A stretch of DNA of 64,000 nt from contig SSEB01000012.1 in assembly GCA_008012115.1 (NCBI GenBank), forward strand, positions 186,001 through 250,000, written 5' to 3'. The translations under genes were made by a program, and so were the position numbers. This stretch comes from Nevskiaceae bacterium (GTDB taxonomy: Bacteria; Pseudomonadota; Gammaproteobacteria; Nevskiales; Nevskiaceae). The notes beneath the pieces were generated by a model, which saw nothing but the letters and a program-made list of their open reading frames with translations, had not been told where the DNA came from and searched no databases. Of the stretch, positions 48,752-58,821 are shown piece by piece; the first letter of the stretch is position 1; the number at the start of each line of letters is the position of its first letter.

Positions 48752-50422
48752 TTAATTGCCGAGCTGATCCTTGAGGATGTCGCCGAGGCTGGTCTTGCCG
48801 GTCGAAGCGTTGCGGCTGCTGTACTCGGTGACCACTTCCTGCTCTTCCTGGATTTCCTTCTCGCGGACCGACAGCATGACCACGCGGTTCTTGCGGTCGA
48901 CGCCGATGAAACGCGCTTCCAGCGTGCCGCCAACCGACAGCACCTTGGTCGCATCTTCAACGCGATCGCGCGACAGGTCGTTGGCCTTGATGTAGCCCTC
49001 GACGCCGTTGCCGAGATCGATCTGGGCGCCCTTCACGTCGACGGTCTTGACCGTGCCCTTGACGATGCTGCCCTTGGTGTTGTCGGCGATGAACTGCGAC
49101 AGCGGATCCTGCTGGACCTGCTTGACACCGAGCGAGATGCGCTCGCGTGCACCGTCGATGGCCAGAACCACCGCGTCCACTTCCATGCCCTTCTGGTACT
49201 TGCGCACGGCATTCTCGCCGCTGTCGTTCCAGTCGAGGTCGGACAGGTGCACCAGGCCGTCGATGCCACCGTCCAGGCCGATGAAGATGCCGAAATCGGT
49301 GATCGACTTGATCGCGCCACGCACGCGGTCGCCCTTCTGGTGGTTCTGCGCGAACTCTTCCCAGGGATTCGGACGGCACTGCTTCATGCCCAGCGAGATA
49401 CGGCGGCGCTCGCCGTCGATGTCGAGAATCATGACTTCGACTTCGTCGCCAACTGAAACGACCTTCGCCGGGTTGACGTTCTTGTTGGTCCAGTCCATCT
49501 CGGAAACGTGGACCAGGCCTTCGACGCCCGGCTCGATCTCGACGAACGAACCGTAATCGGTGATGTTGGTGACCTTGCCGAACAGGCGGGTCTTCTCGGG
49601 ATAGCGACGCTCGATGTCCATCCAGGGATCGGCGCCCAACTGCTTGAGACCCAGCGACACGCGGCGACGCTCGCGGTCGTACTTGAGGACCTTGACTTCG
49701 ATTTCCTGGCCGACCTGCACCACTTCGGCCGGATCCTTGACGCGCTTCCAGGTCATGTCGGTGATGTGCAGCAGGCCGTCGATGCCGCCGAGGTCAACGA
49801 ACGCGCCGTATTCGACGAGGTTCTTGACCACGCCCTTGAGCACCACGCCTTCCTGCAGGTTCTGGAGGAGGCTGTCACGCTCGGCGCTGTACTCGGCCTC
49901 GAGCACTTCGCGGCGCGAAACGACGACGTTGTTGCGCAGCTTGTCGAGCTTGATGACCTTGAACTCGAGCGGCTTGCCTTCGAGGTAAGAGGTATCGCGG
50001 ACCGGACGGACGTCGACCAGCGAGCCCGGCAGGAACGCGCGGACGGTGCCGATATCGACGGTGAAACCGCCCTTGACCTTGCCGGTGATGATGCCGACCA
50101 CCGTTTCCTTGCCCTCGTGCGCCTTCGCCAGGCGCTCCCAGGTCTTGATGCGCTCGGCCTTCTCCTTGGAGAACTTGGTTTCGCCGAACCCGTCCTCGAC
50201 GGTTTCCAGCGCCACTTCGACCGTATCGCCGACGGCGACCTTGACTTCGCCGTCGATCATGAATTCTTGCAGGGCGATCACGCCCTCGGACTTGAGACCG
50301 GCATCGACGATGACGACGTCCGGCTTCACCGCCAGCACGACCGCATTGACGATGGTGCCCGACTGCATCGACTGGCCGCCCTTCAGGCTGGCCTCAAAAA
50401 GTTCTGCAAAACTCTCGCTCAT
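48752..50422 (-). CDS. rpsA: 30S ribosomal protein S1
   Basis: A 556-residue protein of six S1 RNA-binding domains; repeats such as [37 protein letters not shown] and [19 protein letters not shown] are evident. It helps mRNA bind the 30S subunit. Length matches E. coli S1 (557). It follows cmk after 84 bp and ends with a strong terminator. Confidence 0.97.
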   Translation of the reverse strand: MSESFAELFEASLKGGQSMQSGTIVNAVVLAVKPDVVIVDAGLKSEGVIALQEFMIDGEVKVAVGDTVEVALETVEDGFGETKFSKEKAERIKTWERLAKAHEGKETVVGIITGKVKGGFTVDIGTVRAFLPGSLVDVRPVRDTSYLEGKPLEFKVIKLDKLRNNVVVSRREVLEAEYSAERDSLLQNLQEGVVLKGVVKNLVEYGAFVDLGGIDGLLHITDMTWKRVKDPAEVVQVGQEIEVKVLKYDRERRRVSLGLKQLGADPWMDIERRYPEKTRLFGKVTNITDYGSFVEIEPGVEGLVHVSEMDWTNKNVNPAKVVSVGDEVEVMILDIDGERRRISLGMKQCRPNPWEEFAQNHQKGDRVRGAIKSITDFGIFIGLDGGIDGLVHLSDLDWNDSGENAVRKYQKGMEVDAVVLAIDGARERISLGVKQVQQDPLSQFIADNTKGSIVKGTVKTVDVKGAQIDLGNGVEGYIKANDLSRDRVEDATKVLSVGGTLEARFIGVDRKNRVVMLSVREKEIQEEQEVVTEYSSRNASTGKTSLGDILKDQLGN

Positions 50423-50506
50423 GGTGTACTCGTTAAGTTGAACATCCGCCTTAATCCTTTGGGCGGGCCTGTTGATGGATAAGAAACCGGAATCCTTTCC
50501 GGTCCG

Positions 50507-51190
50507 TCAGACCAAACCGCGAGATTTCAACAGCTCATCCACTTTCGCCAGGACCTGGTCCGGCGGCAGTGCAGTCGTATCGATCGTCACAGCGTCCGTT
50601 GCCGGGACCAGGGGCGCAACAGCGCGTCCACGATCCCGTTCGTCGCGCTTGATAATTTCCGCGCGAAGATCGTCTAGTGTAGCGTCTACCCCCGCTTCCC
50701 TCAACTGAAGGTACCGTCGGCGCGCCCGTTCCTCGGGGCTGGCCTCGAGGAAGATTTTCAGGATCGCGTCGGGGAACACCACCGTTCCCATGTCGCGTCC
50801 GTCCGCGATCAGGCCCGGCGCCTGGCGGAACGCCAGCTGGCGGTCGAACAGTGCCGCACGCACCGGCGGCAGCGAGGCGATCTTGGATGCCAGGCCACCG
50901 GTGGTCTCGGTCCGCACCTGGGCCGTGATATCACGCCCACTCAGGAGAATAAGCTCCTGTTTTTCCGAAGATTCTGAGAATTCAATGGCCAGTGCCGGGG
51001 CCAGCGCGGCCACCGCACCGGCATCCGCCAGATCGACACCCGCCCGATCGGCCGCCAGCGCCAGAATCCGGTACAGCGCGCCGCTGTCGAGCAGATGCCA
51101 GCCCGGCAGCCGCGCGCGCAGCGCCCGCGTCACCATGCCCTTGCCGACGCCGCTGGGGCCATCGACCGCGATCACCGGAACCGGCTTCAT
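50507..51190 (-). CDS. cmk: Cytidylate kinase
   Basis: A 227-residue kinase phosphorylating CMP and dCMP. P-loop in AVDGPSGVGKG near residue 8; IADGRDMGTVVFPDA and RDERDRGRAVAPL are the substrate-binding and lid segments. It overlaps aroA by 4 bp (ATGA). The frame extends far upstream inside aroA; the start was placed at the family N-terminus. Confidence 0.96.
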   Translation of the reverse strand: MKPVPVIAVDGPSGVGKGMVTRALRARLPGWHLLDSGALYRILALAADRAGVDLADAGAVAALAPALAIEFSESSEKQELILLSGRDITAQVRTETTGGLASKIASLPPVRAALFDRQLAFRQAPGLIADGRDMGTVVFPDAILKIFLEASPEERARRRYLQLREAGVDATLDDLRAEIIKRDERDRGRAVAPLVPATDAVTIDTTALPPDQVLAKVDELLKSRGLV

Positions 51191-52500
51191 CCCTGCACCG
51201 TGATGCCCAGACCGGCACCCGCCGCCAGTGCGGCAAATCCGGGGAACGAGGTGTTGACGTTGGCACAGTCCAGGATCGTGATCGGCTGCTCCGCCCGCAG
51301 CGCGGCAATGGCGAAGGACATGGCAATGCGGTGATCGCCATGCGAGTCCACCGTGCCGCCGCGCATGCGGCCGCCGAAAATACGCATGCCGTCGGGCCGG
51401 GCTTGCGCCGCGATTCCCAGGGCCCGCAGGCCATCGCACATGGTCTGGATGCGGTCGGACTCCTTGACCCGCAATTCCTCCGCACCGGTCACCACGGTCT
51501 CGCCACGCGCGAACGCGGCGGCAATGAAGATGATGGGAAACTCATCGATGGCCGCGGCCACGAGTTCCTTGGGAATCTGCACGCCGCGCAGCTCGCCGCC
51601 GCGCACGCGGATGTCGGCGACCGGCTCCGCGCCGAACTGTCGCGGATTCAGCAGTTCGACATCGGCGCCCATCAGACGCAGCACATCGATGATGCCGGTG
51701 CGGGTCGGATTGACGCCGACATCGGTCAGCAACACTTCGCTGCCCGGCGCAATCGCTGCGCCCACCATGAAGAAGGCTGCAGACGAAATATCGGCGGGCA
51801 CCGCGATATCGGTGGCCTTCAGGGCCTGCCCACCGCGGATCGCGGCGCGGCCAGGACTGGCCTCGAGCTCGACCCCGAACGCTTTCAGCATGCGCTCGGT
51901 GTGATCGCGCGAGGCCTCGGGCTCGAGCACCTCGGTCTGACCCTCGGCATACAGCCCTGCGAGGATCAACCCCGACTTGACCTGGGCGCTGGCCACCTTC
52001 GACCGATAGCTCATGCCTTTCAGACCGCGCGAGGGCGAAATGCGCAGGGGCGCACGGCCACCGGACTCGGTGTCGATCACCGCGCCCATCTGGCGCAGCG
52101 GCTCGACGATGCGGGCCATCGGACGCCGCGACAGCGAGCTGTCGCCGACCAGCGTGGTGGCGAAGGGCTGTGCGGCCATCAGGCCCGCCATCAGACGCAT
52201 CGAGGTGCCGGAATTGCCAAGATCCAGCGGCACTGCCGGCGCCTTGAGGCCGGCCCTGCCCGCGCCCCGGATGCGCAACGAGGTGGGACCGGTCTGCTCG
52301 ATGCTGACGCCCATCGCCTGGAACGCCTTCATCGTGCAAAGGCAGTCCTCGCCTGTCAGGAAACCGGTCACGTTCGTGGTGCCTTCCGCCAGCGCGCCCA
52401 GCATCACGGCGCGATGGGAAATCGACTTGTCGCCGGGCACCCGCAGACTGCCACTCAGGCGACCGCCGGGCACGATGCGAAAGGTAACCGCCTGGCTCAT
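51187..52500 (-). CDS. aroA: 3-phosphoshikimate 1-carboxyvinyltransferase (EPSP synthase)
   Basis: A 437-residue enzyme joining PEP to shikimate 3-phosphate. VPGDKSISHRAVMLGALAEG, GNSGTSMRLMAGLMA and KESDRIQTMCDGLRALG are diagnostic. The glycine-containing LGNSGTSMR and the pattern at the N-terminus are of the class II-like variety seen in some bacteria, so glyphosate sensitivity cannot be judged here. Directly after tyrA. Confidence 0.95.
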   Translation of the reverse strand: MSQAVTFRIVPGGRLSGSLRVPGDKSISHRAVMLGALAEGTTNVTGFLTGEDCLCTMKAFQAMGVSIEQTGPTSLRIRGAGRAGLKAPAVPLDLGNSGTSMRLMAGLMAAQPFATTLVGDSSLSRRPMARIVEPLRQMGAVIDTESGGRAPLRISPSRGLKGMSYRSKVASAQVKSGLILAGLYAEGQTEVLEPEASRDHTERMLKAFGVELEASPGRAAIRGGQALKATDIAVPADISSAAFFMVGAAIAPGSEVLLTDVGVNPTRTGIIDVLRLMGADVELLNPRQFGAEPVADIRVRGGELRGVQIPKELVAAAIDEFPIIFIAAAFARGETVVTGAEELRVKESDRIQTMCDGLRALGIAAQARPDGMRIFGGRMRGGTVDSHGDHRIAMSFAIAALRAEQPITILDCANVNTSFPGFAALAAGAGLGITVQG

Positions 52501-52513
52501 GGATATTCCGTTG

Positions 52514-53383
52514 TCATTCAATCTGGGCGAGATAGCGTTCGCGCGCCGCACGCGCGCGCTCGAACAGCGCATAGACCTCGTCCCAGCGCTCGCCGGCGAT
52601 CAGGTCCTGCAACTGGCGCAGTTCGTCAATCTGCTTGGCCAGCAGCTCGCCGACACTGACCTTGTTGGCGCGCACGATGTCATGCCACATCCGCGGCGAA
52701 CTGGAGGCGATGCGCGTGAAATCGCGAAAACCACCGCCGGCGTTGGGGAAAATCTGGTGCTGCTGGTCGAGACGGTCGAGCATGTCGACGAAGCTGTAGG
52801 CCAGCAGATGCGGCAAGTGCGAGGTAGCGGCGAAGATCGCGTCGTGCTGGGCGGCGCCCATCTCGACCACGCGCGCGCCACAGGCCTGCCACAGCGCGGT
52901 CACGCGCGCCTTGGCATCCGCATCCTGCTGCGCATGCGGCGTCAGGATCACGCGATGACCGCGGAACAGCTCCGCGAAGGAATAGGCGACGCCGCTTTTC
53001 TCGGTGCCGGCAATCGGATGGCCGGCGACGAACCAGCCCGGCACGGCTCCGCCGCAGGCAGCGGCGACATCCGCCAACACCGACTGCTTGGTGCTACCGA
53101 CATCGGTGACCACCGTGCCCGGTTGCAACCCAGGCAACACGGCGCGCATCGCTTCGGCGGTACGCAGCACCGGCACGGACAGAACGACCAAGTCGGCACC
53201 GGTCACGGCCGCTTCCGCACTGCCAGCGGCCGTGTCGATCACACCGAGTCGTAGCGCAGCCTCGCGCTGCGCCGGGTCGGCGTCAAAGCCCGAAATGTGG
53301 CCGACGTGCCCGGCGGCGCGCAGCGCGCGGGCCAGCGAGCCGCCGATCAATCCCAGCCCGATAACGGCAAGCTTCTGGATCAC
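52514..53383 (-). CDS. tyrA: Prephenate (arogenate) dehydrogenase
   Basis: A 289-residue NAD(P)-dependent enzyme of tyrosine synthesis. The Rossmann motif is VIGLGLIGGSLAR, followed by DVGSTKQSV and HPIAGTEKSGV with the catalytic histidine. There is no chorismate mutase or ACT domain, unlike E. coli TyrA. It overlaps hisC by 4 bp and lies in the pheA-hisC-tyrA-aroA run. Confidence 0.94.
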   Translation of the reverse strand: MIQKLAVIGLGLIGGSLARALRAAGHVGHISGFDADPAQREAALRLGVIDTAAGSAEAAVTGADLVVLSVPVLRTAEAMRAVLPGLQPGTVVTDVGSTKQSVLADVAAACGGAVPGWFVAGHPIAGTEKSGVAYSFAELFRGHRVILTPHAQQDADAKARVTALWQACGARVVEMGAAQHDAIFAATSHLPHLLAYSFVDMLDRLDQQHQIFPNAGGGFRDFTRIASSSPRMWHDIVRANKVSVGELLAKQIDELRQLQDLIAGERWDEVYALFERARAARERYLAQIE

Positions 53384-54507
53384 GCCTTCAGAATGTCCTT
53401 GAGCGCCGCCAGGAAGCGATCGTTCTCGCGCTCCGTGCCGATGCTGACGCGCAGGAACTGCGGCATGTCGTATGAAGCGACGGGGCGCACGATGATGCCG
53501 CGCTCCAGCAAGCCCTGATGTATGGGCTTGGCGTCGCGGCCGAAGCCGATGGCCAGAAAGTTCGCCTGCGAAGGCAGGACGGTGAGCCCGAGCACCTTGA
53601 GTTCCGCAGCGATACGTGCGATTTCACGCGTGTTCAGTGCCACCGATTCCTGCACGAACGCCTGGTCTTCGATGGCGATTTCCGCAGCCAGCAGCGCCAG
53701 GCTGTTGTTGTTGAAAGGCTGGCGCACGCGATTCAGCAGATCCGCCATCTCGGGACTGGACAGCGCGTAACCCGCGCGCAAACCCGCGAGGCCATAAGCC
53801 TTGGAGAAGGTGCGGAACACGACGAGATTGGGGAAGCGATCCAGCAGCGCGCGCGAGTCGCCGCGCAGTGCCGGGTCCATGTATTCGTAATAGGCCTCGT
53901 CCAGCGCCACGATCACGTCCGCCGGTACCTTCTTGAGAAACGCCTCGATCTCGGCCGGTTGCAGCCAGGTGCCGGTCGGATTGTTGGGATTGGCGATGAA
54001 GATCAGCGCCACCTCCGGCGTCAGCCGCGCCGCGAAGGCGTCGAGGTCGTGGCCCAGCGGCATCGCGTCGGACAGCGGCCGCGCCGGTACGACGATGGCC
54101 TCGGCGTCCTGCGCCTGCGCGATGATCGAGTACACCGCGAAGGCGTGTGCCGAGAACATCGCCTTGCGGCCCGGCCCGAGATAGACGCGGCCGAGCAGTT
54201 CAATGATGTCGTTGGAGCCGTTACCGAGCGTGATGCGCTCCGGCCCGATGCGATGCATCTCGGACAGCTTCTTTTTGAGGCGGAAGCCGCTGCCGTCCGG
54301 GTAGCGCGCGAGGTCGGTGCCGGTCACGGCGGCGGCCACCGCCGCGCGGGCCCGCGGACTCATGCCCAGGGGGTTTTCGTTGGAAGACAGCTTCACGGCG
54401 TCCGCGACGCCCAGCTTGCGCTGCAGCTCCTCGATCGGCATGCCGGGGGTATAGGCTTCCAGCCCCAGCACACCGGGGATGGCTTTCTTGAGCAAAGCTT
54501 GCGTCAT
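53380..54507 (-). CDS. hisC: Histidinol-phosphate / aromatic aminotransferase HisC
   Basis: A 375-residue fold-type I PLP aminotransferase. SSNENPLGMSPRA, NPNNPTGTW, and the cofactor lysine in RTFSKAYGLAGLRAGY are present. Located between pheA and tyrA, so besides histidinol phosphate it may serve phenylalanine and tyrosine synthesis (HisCb type). The frame extends upstream through pheA; the start at 54507 overlaps the pheA stop (TGATG). Confidence 0.94.
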   Translation of the reverse strand: MTQALLKKAIPGVLGLEAYTPGMPIEELQRKLGVADAVKLSSNENPLGMSPRARAAVAAAVTGTDLARYPDGSGFRLKKKLSEMHRIGPERITLGNGSNDIIELLGRVYLGPGRKAMFSAHAFAVYSIIAQAQDAEAIVVPARPLSDAMPLGHDLDAFAARLTPEVALIFIANPNNPTGTWLQPAEIEAFLKKVPADVIVALDEAYYEYMDPALRGDSRALLDRFPNLVVFRTFSKAYGLAGLRAGYALSSPEMADLLNRVRQPFNNNSLALLAAEIAIEDQAFVQESVALNTREIARIAAELKVLGLTVLPSQANFLAIGFGRDAKPIHQGLLERGIIVRPVASYDMPQFLRVSIGTERENDRFLAALKDILKA

Positions 54508-55598
54508 CACATCACCGCTCGTGGGTATGAACCCAGGATCTTGAAGAAGGCGGCATTGGCGCGGACCTCGTCCAACACCTTGCGGACCACGCCATCGTTG
54601 GCATGGCCGGCGAAATCGACGAAGAAAAAGTAGTCCTGCACCGGCGAGCCCTTCATCGGCCGCGACTCGATCCGCGTCAGGTCGAGCCGCGCGTCCGCGA
54701 ACGGCTGCAGCAGCTTGAACAAGGCGCCCGGCTGGTTGCGATGCGCCGACAGCACGATGGACGTGATGTCGTCGCCGGTCTGCGTCGGGTCCTGCTTGCC
54801 GATCACCAGGAAGCGCGTGGTATTGCTCGGGTCGTCCTCGATATTGCTGGCGAGGATATTGAGCCCGTAGAGCTGACCCGCCTGCAGGCTGGCGATGGCG
54901 GCGACGCCCGCACCCTGCTCCTGCGCCAGCTGCGCGGCGGCGGCGTTGCTGGCCACCGTCTCGCGCTCGGCCCGCGGCAGGCGCGCGTCCAGCCACTTGC
55001 GGCACTGCGCGAATGACTGCGCATGCGAGTAAACCTTGGCGATCTTCGACAGGTCGGCATCGCGCGACAGCAGGTGGTGATGCACCGGCAGCGTCACCTC
55101 GCCGCAGATGCGCAGCTTGGTGTGCGCCAGCGCGTCGAGCGTGTGGCTGACGACGCCGCCGATGGAGTTCTCGACCGGCACCACGCCATAGTCGGCGGCA
55201 CCGCTCTCGACATCGCGGAAGATTTCGTCGATGGCGGCAACCGGCCGCGCTGTGACGGAGTCGCCGAAATGCTTCAGCACGGCCGCCTGGGTGTAGGTGC
55301 CCTCGGGCCCCAGGTAGGCGACGGTCAGCGGCGATTCCAGCGACAGGCAGGCCGACATGATCTCGCGCATCAGCCGCGCGATGGCTTCGTCGGTCAGCGG
55401 CCCGGCGTTGCGCTCCATGGCCCGGCGCAGCACCTCGGCCTCGCGCGACGGGCGGTAGTGATCGCCCTGGTCGCCCATGCGCTGCTTGATGTGCGCCACG
55501 TTCTGCGCGACGCGCGCGCGCTGCGAGATCAGCGACTGGATCTGTTCATCCAGCGCGTCGATCTGCTCGCGGGCCTTGGCGAGTTCATTCTGGGTCAT
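54507..55598 (-). CDS. pheA: Chorismate mutase / prephenate dehydratase (P-protein)
   Basis: A 363-residue bifunctional enzyme: chorismate mutase (about 1-85), prephenate dehydratase (about 90-270; YLGPEGTYTQAAVLKHFG, VPVENSIGG, NTTRFLVIG) and an ACT regulatory domain with the ESRP motif (RIESRPMKG) for phenylalanine feedback. Normal length for the P-protein. I chose MTQNELAKAREQID as the start. Confidence 0.96.
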   Translation of the reverse strand: MTQNELAKAREQIDALDEQIQSLISQRARVAQNVAHIKQRMGDQGDHYRPSREAEVLRRAMERNAGPLTDEAIARLMREIMSACLSLESPLTVAYLGPEGTYTQAAVLKHFGDSVTARPVAAIDEIFRDVESGAADYGVVPVENSIGGVVSHTLDALAHTKLRICGEVTLPVHHHLLSRDADLSKIAKVYSHAQSFAQCRKWLDARLPRAERETVASNAAAAQLAQEQGAGVAAIASLQAGQLYGLNILASNIEDDPSNTTRFLVIGKQDPTQTGDDITSIVLSAHRNQPGALFKLLQPFADARLDLTRIESRPMKGSPVQDYFFFVDFAGHANDGVVRKVLDEVRANAAFFKILGSYPRAVM

Positions 55599-55683
55599 GC
55601 CGGGGCTATCAGAGACGAGGGGCAAGGGCGCGCATTTTACGCGGTCGCCGCCGGTTTATGGGAACCCGCCTCCGGCCGTTCGT

Positions 55684-56343
55684 TCAGAACAGCGGGGGCA
55701 GCACGCGATACCGCACCCGTTTCATGTAGGTTGCGTAGTCCGGGGAGGCGCGCAGGAGTTTTTCCTCTTCCAGGATGCGAAACACCTGAAAGCCATAAAG
55801 CGCGAGATAAATCGCCGCGTTGTACGGCGACCACGTGCTCAGCAGGAACCCGAGGTGGTTGATGAAATAACCGAGATAGATCGGGTGGCGCACCCACCGG
55901 TACGGTCCCCGGCTGACGATGCCGCGATTGGCCGGCAGCAGTCCAAAGCTGCGACCCAGATACAGTTTGGACACGATCTGCAGCGCGATACCCACCGTCT
56001 GCATCGGCTGGGTCACGTCATCCGGCAATAGCGCGGTTCCGTCCTGAACGCTGACGAACAGAAAATAGAACGTCGCCAGAAAAGTGACCGCCATCGTCAG
56101 CGGACCGCCGCGCGCGACAGCCGGACGCGCCATGACGTACACCATCACGGTCACGACTTCGCCATACAGCAACAGCAGCAGATTGAAGTGCCGGCTGACC
56201 ATCCAGGCCGACCAGATCCGCAGGACAAACAGCAGGAACAGTAGCGTCGCCAGCAGCCTGACCACGAATACGACGCGTGGCCGGGACCACAGGCTGGCGA
56301 ACCAGCCGTTCACGGTCGCTACGTCCGGAGCATGGCGATTCAC
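55684..56343 (-). CDS. Isoprenylcysteine/phospholipid methyltransferase-like membrane protein
   Basis: A 219-residue protein with about five membrane segments and the C-terminal SAM-binding signature RGPYRWVRHPIYLGY followed by EEEKLLRASPDYATYMKRV, typical of the ICMT/PEMT-like family. Bacterial members methylate lipids or unknown targets. It is inserted between serA and pheA, which are often adjacent in relatives, so it is an accessory member of this block. Confidence 0.85.
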   Translation of the reverse strand: MNRHAPDVATVNGWFASLWSRPRVVFVVRLLATLLFLLFVLRIWSAWMVSRHFNLLLLLYGEVVTVMVYVMARPAVARGGPLTMAVTFLATFYFLFVSVQDGTALLPDDVTQPMQTVGIALQIVSKLYLGRSFGLLPANRGIVSRGPYRWVRHPIYLGYFINHLGFLLSTWSPYNAAIYLALYGFQVFRILEEEKLLRASPDYATYMKRVRYRVLPPLF

Positions 56344-56371
56344 GGTCGATCCATGCTCCGGATGTCCGCGA

Positions 56372-57547
56372 TCAGCGTGCCGCGATGACGCGAGTCGCCA
56401 GCACGCCCTGGATGCCGGCGATTTCCCTGGCCACCGCCTCCGTCACCGGCGCATCGACATCCACCAGGGTGTAGGCGATGTCACCACGGGACTTGTTGAG
56501 CAGGTCCGAGATGTTGAGGTTGTGCTTGGCCAGCGCCGTGGTGATCTGGCCGACCATGTTCGGCACGTTGGCGTTGACGATGCACAGGCGCGTGACGCCC
56601 GGCAGCAGCGGCAGCACCGCCTCGGGGAAATTCACCGAGTTGCGCACGTTGCCCAGCTCCAGGAACTCGCGGATCTGGTCGGCCACCATCACCGCGCAGT
56701 TGTCCTCGGCCTCGCCGGTGGACGCGCCGAGGTGCGGCGTGGCGATGACGCGCGGGTGACCCTTGAGCGCATTGCTGGGAAAATCGCAGGCATAGGCGTG
56801 CAGCGTGCCCGCGTTGAGCGCCTCGACCACGGCCGCTTCGTCGACGATTTCGGCACGCGCGAAGTTCAGGATCACGCCCTGCTTCTTCATCATCTTGAGG
56901 CGGTCGGCGTTGATCAGGCCGCGGGTGGCATCGAGCAGCGGCACATGCACCGAGATGAACTGAGACTTGGAGACGATGTCGTCCACCGACAGCGCCTGCT
57001 TGACGCGCGAGTCCAGCTTCCAGGCGTTCTGCACGGTCATCGCCGGGTCGAAGCCGTAGACGTCCATGCCCAGCTCCACCGCGGCGTTGGCGACCTTGAC
57101 GCCGATCGCGCCCAGGCCGATCACGCCCAGCGCGCGGCCGGGCAGCTCGAAGCCGACGAACTTCTTCTTGCCGTCCTCGACCGCCTTGTGCATCGCGTGG
57201 TCGTCGCCGTCCAGCTTCTTCACGAAATCCAGCGACTGCGGGATGTTGCGCGCCGCCAGCAGCATGCCGGCCAGCACCAGCTCCTTCACCGCGTTGGCGT
57301 TGGCGCCGGGCGCATTGAACACCGGCACGCCGCGCTGGCTCATCTTGGCCACCGGAATGTTGTTGGTGCCCGCGCCGGCGCGGCCGATGGCCTTCACCGA
57401 GGCGGGAATCTCCAGCTTGTGCATGTCGGCCGAGCGCACCAGCACTGCGTCCGGGTTCTGCAGCTCGGAAGCGACCTCGTAGCGGTCGCGCGGCAGGCGC
57501 TCGAGGCCCAGCACCGAGATATTGTTGAGCGTCTGTACTTTGAACAT
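56372..57547 (-). CDS. serA: D-3-phosphoglycerate dehydrogenase
   Basis: A 391-residue NAD-dependent enzyme for the first step of serine synthesis. AIGRAGAGTNNIPV, the Rossmann motif GVIGLGAIGVKVAN, catalytic ATPHLGASTGEAE with the histidine, and a C-terminal ACT domain (NVPNMVGQITTALAKHNLNI in part) are seen. It lies downstream of serC with repeat copy 7 between; its start is 29 bp from the repeat edge. Confidence 0.96.
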   Translation of the reverse strand: MFKVQTLNNISVLGLERLPRDRYEVASELQNPDAVLVRSADMHKLEIPASVKAIGRAGAGTNNIPVAKMSQRGVPVFNAPGANANAVKELVLAGMLLAARNIPQSLDFVKKLDGDDHAMHKAVEDGKKKFVGFELPGRALGVIGLGAIGVKVANAAVELGMDVYGFDPAMTVQNAWKLDSRVKQALSVDDIVSKSQFISVHVPLLDATRGLINADRLKMMKKQGVILNFARAEIVDEAAVVEALNAGTLHAYACDFPSNALKGHPRVIATPHLGASTGEAEDNCAVMVADQIREFLELGNVRNSVNFPEAVLPLLPGVTRLCIVNANVPNMVGQITTALAKHNLNISDLLNKSRGDIAYTLVDVDAPVTEAVAREIAGIQGVLATRVIAAR

Positions 57548-57576
57548 GGCGGACTCCTGATCCTGCTGGATGCGGG

Positions 57577-57690
57577 GCCACCCGCTGTCGGTGTTGGCCC
57601 CGCACTATGAGTGATTAAATATTATACGATTTTTTAATCATATAATATTATTTAACAATTTCCCGTCACTCGCCGGCAACAGCGGGTGGC
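57577..57690 (-). repeat. 114-bp GC-armed, AT-cored repeat, copy 7
   Basis: Perfect arms GCCACCCGCT (57577-57586) and AGCGGGTGGC (57681-57690). Core 57611-57656 has AATATTATACGATT pairing with AATCATATAATATT around TTTT at the exact midpoint (one mismatch in 14). Minus-sense GTTAA lies at position 35. It is 16 nt after the serC stop and 29 nt before the serA start. Confidence 0.95.
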
Positions 57691-57706
57691 GGGAAAAACG
57701 TCTTTT

Positions 57707-58789
57707 TCAGCCCTTGGTGCGCGCAAATTCCTTCATGTACGCCACCAACGCCTGCACGCCTTCTTCGCTCATGGCGTTGTAGATGCTGGCGCGCATGCCG
57801 CCCACCGAGCGGTGTCCCTTGAGGCCCGACAGCTGGGCGGTGACGGCGCCCTTGAGGAAGTCGGCATCGAGGTTGGCGTCCTTGAGCGTGAACGGCACGT
57901 TCATCCAAGAGCGGTCGGCCTTGGCCACCGGGTTGGTGTAGAACGGCTCGCTGTCGATGTAGTCGTACAGCAGCTTGGCCTTGCGCGCATTGCGCTCGGC
58001 CACCGCGGTCAGGCCGCCCTGTTCGCGCAGCAGCTTGAACACCAGGCCCGAGACGTACCAGGCGAAGCACGACGGCGTGTTGAGCATCGACTCGTTGTCG
58101 GCCTGCTGCTTGTAGTCGAAGATGCCCGGTGTGTTCGGCAGCGCCTGGCCGATGAGGTCCTCGCGCACGATCACGATGGTCAGGCCCGAAGGACCGATGT
58201 TCTTCTGCGCGCCGGCGTAGATCAGGCCAAACTTCGACACATCAATCGGACGCGACAGGATCGTCGACGAGAAGTCGCCGACCAGGGGCACGCCCTGGGT
58301 GTCGGGAATGTCGTGGAACTCGACACCGTGGATGGTCTCGTTCGGCGTGTAGTGCACGTAGGCGGCGTTCGGGTCCAGCTTCCAGCCCGCACGCGCCGGC
58401 ACGTGGGTGAACTTGTCGGCCTCGCTGCTGGCGGCGATGTTGACCTTGCAGTACTTGCCCGCTTCCTTGGCCGCCTTCTTGCCCCAGTCGCCGGTCAGGA
58501 TGTAGTCCGCGCCGGCCTTGCCGCGCAGCAGGTTCATCGGGATGTAGGTGAACTGCGCGGTGGCGCCACCCTGCAGGAACAGCACTTTGTAGTTCGCCGG
58601 AATGTTCATCAGCGCGCGCAGATCGGCTTCGGCAGCCTGGGCGATGGACATGAACGGCTTGTCGCGATGCGACATCTCCATCACCGACATGCCGGTGCCG
58701 TGCCAGTCCAGCAGTTCCGCCTGGACCTGCTTGAGGACCGCTTCCGGCAGCGTCGCCGGGCCCGCGCTGAAGTTGAAGATTCTCGACAT
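57707..58789 (-). CDS. serC: Phosphoserine aminotransferase
   Basis: A 360-residue PLP enzyme converting 3-phosphohydroxypyruvate to phosphoserine, also used in pyridoxine synthesis. The NFSAGPATLPEAVL start, the cofactor lysine in IYAGAQKNIGPSG, and RSWMNVPFTL are diagnostic. Length matches the family (about 360). Confidence 0.97.
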   Translation of the reverse strand: MSRIFNFSAGPATLPEAVLKQVQAELLDWHGTGMSVMEMSHRDKPFMSIAQAAEADLRALMNIPANYKVLFLQGGATAQFTYIPMNLLRGKAGADYILTGDWGKKAAKEAGKYCKVNIAASSEADKFTHVPARAGWKLDPNAAYVHYTPNETIHGVEFHDIPDTQGVPLVGDFSSTILSRPIDVSKFGLIYAGAQKNIGPSGLTIVIVREDLIGQALPNTPGIFDYKQQADNESMLNTPSCFAWYVSGLVFKLLREQGGLTAVAERNARKAKLLYDYIDSEPFYTNPVAKADRSWMNVPFTLKDANLDADFLKGAVTAQLSGLKGHRSVGGMRASIYNAMSEEGVQALVAYMKEFARTKG

Positions 58790-58821
58790 TTCAGTTCCTT
58801 ATGTGAACAACTTAAAGTCAA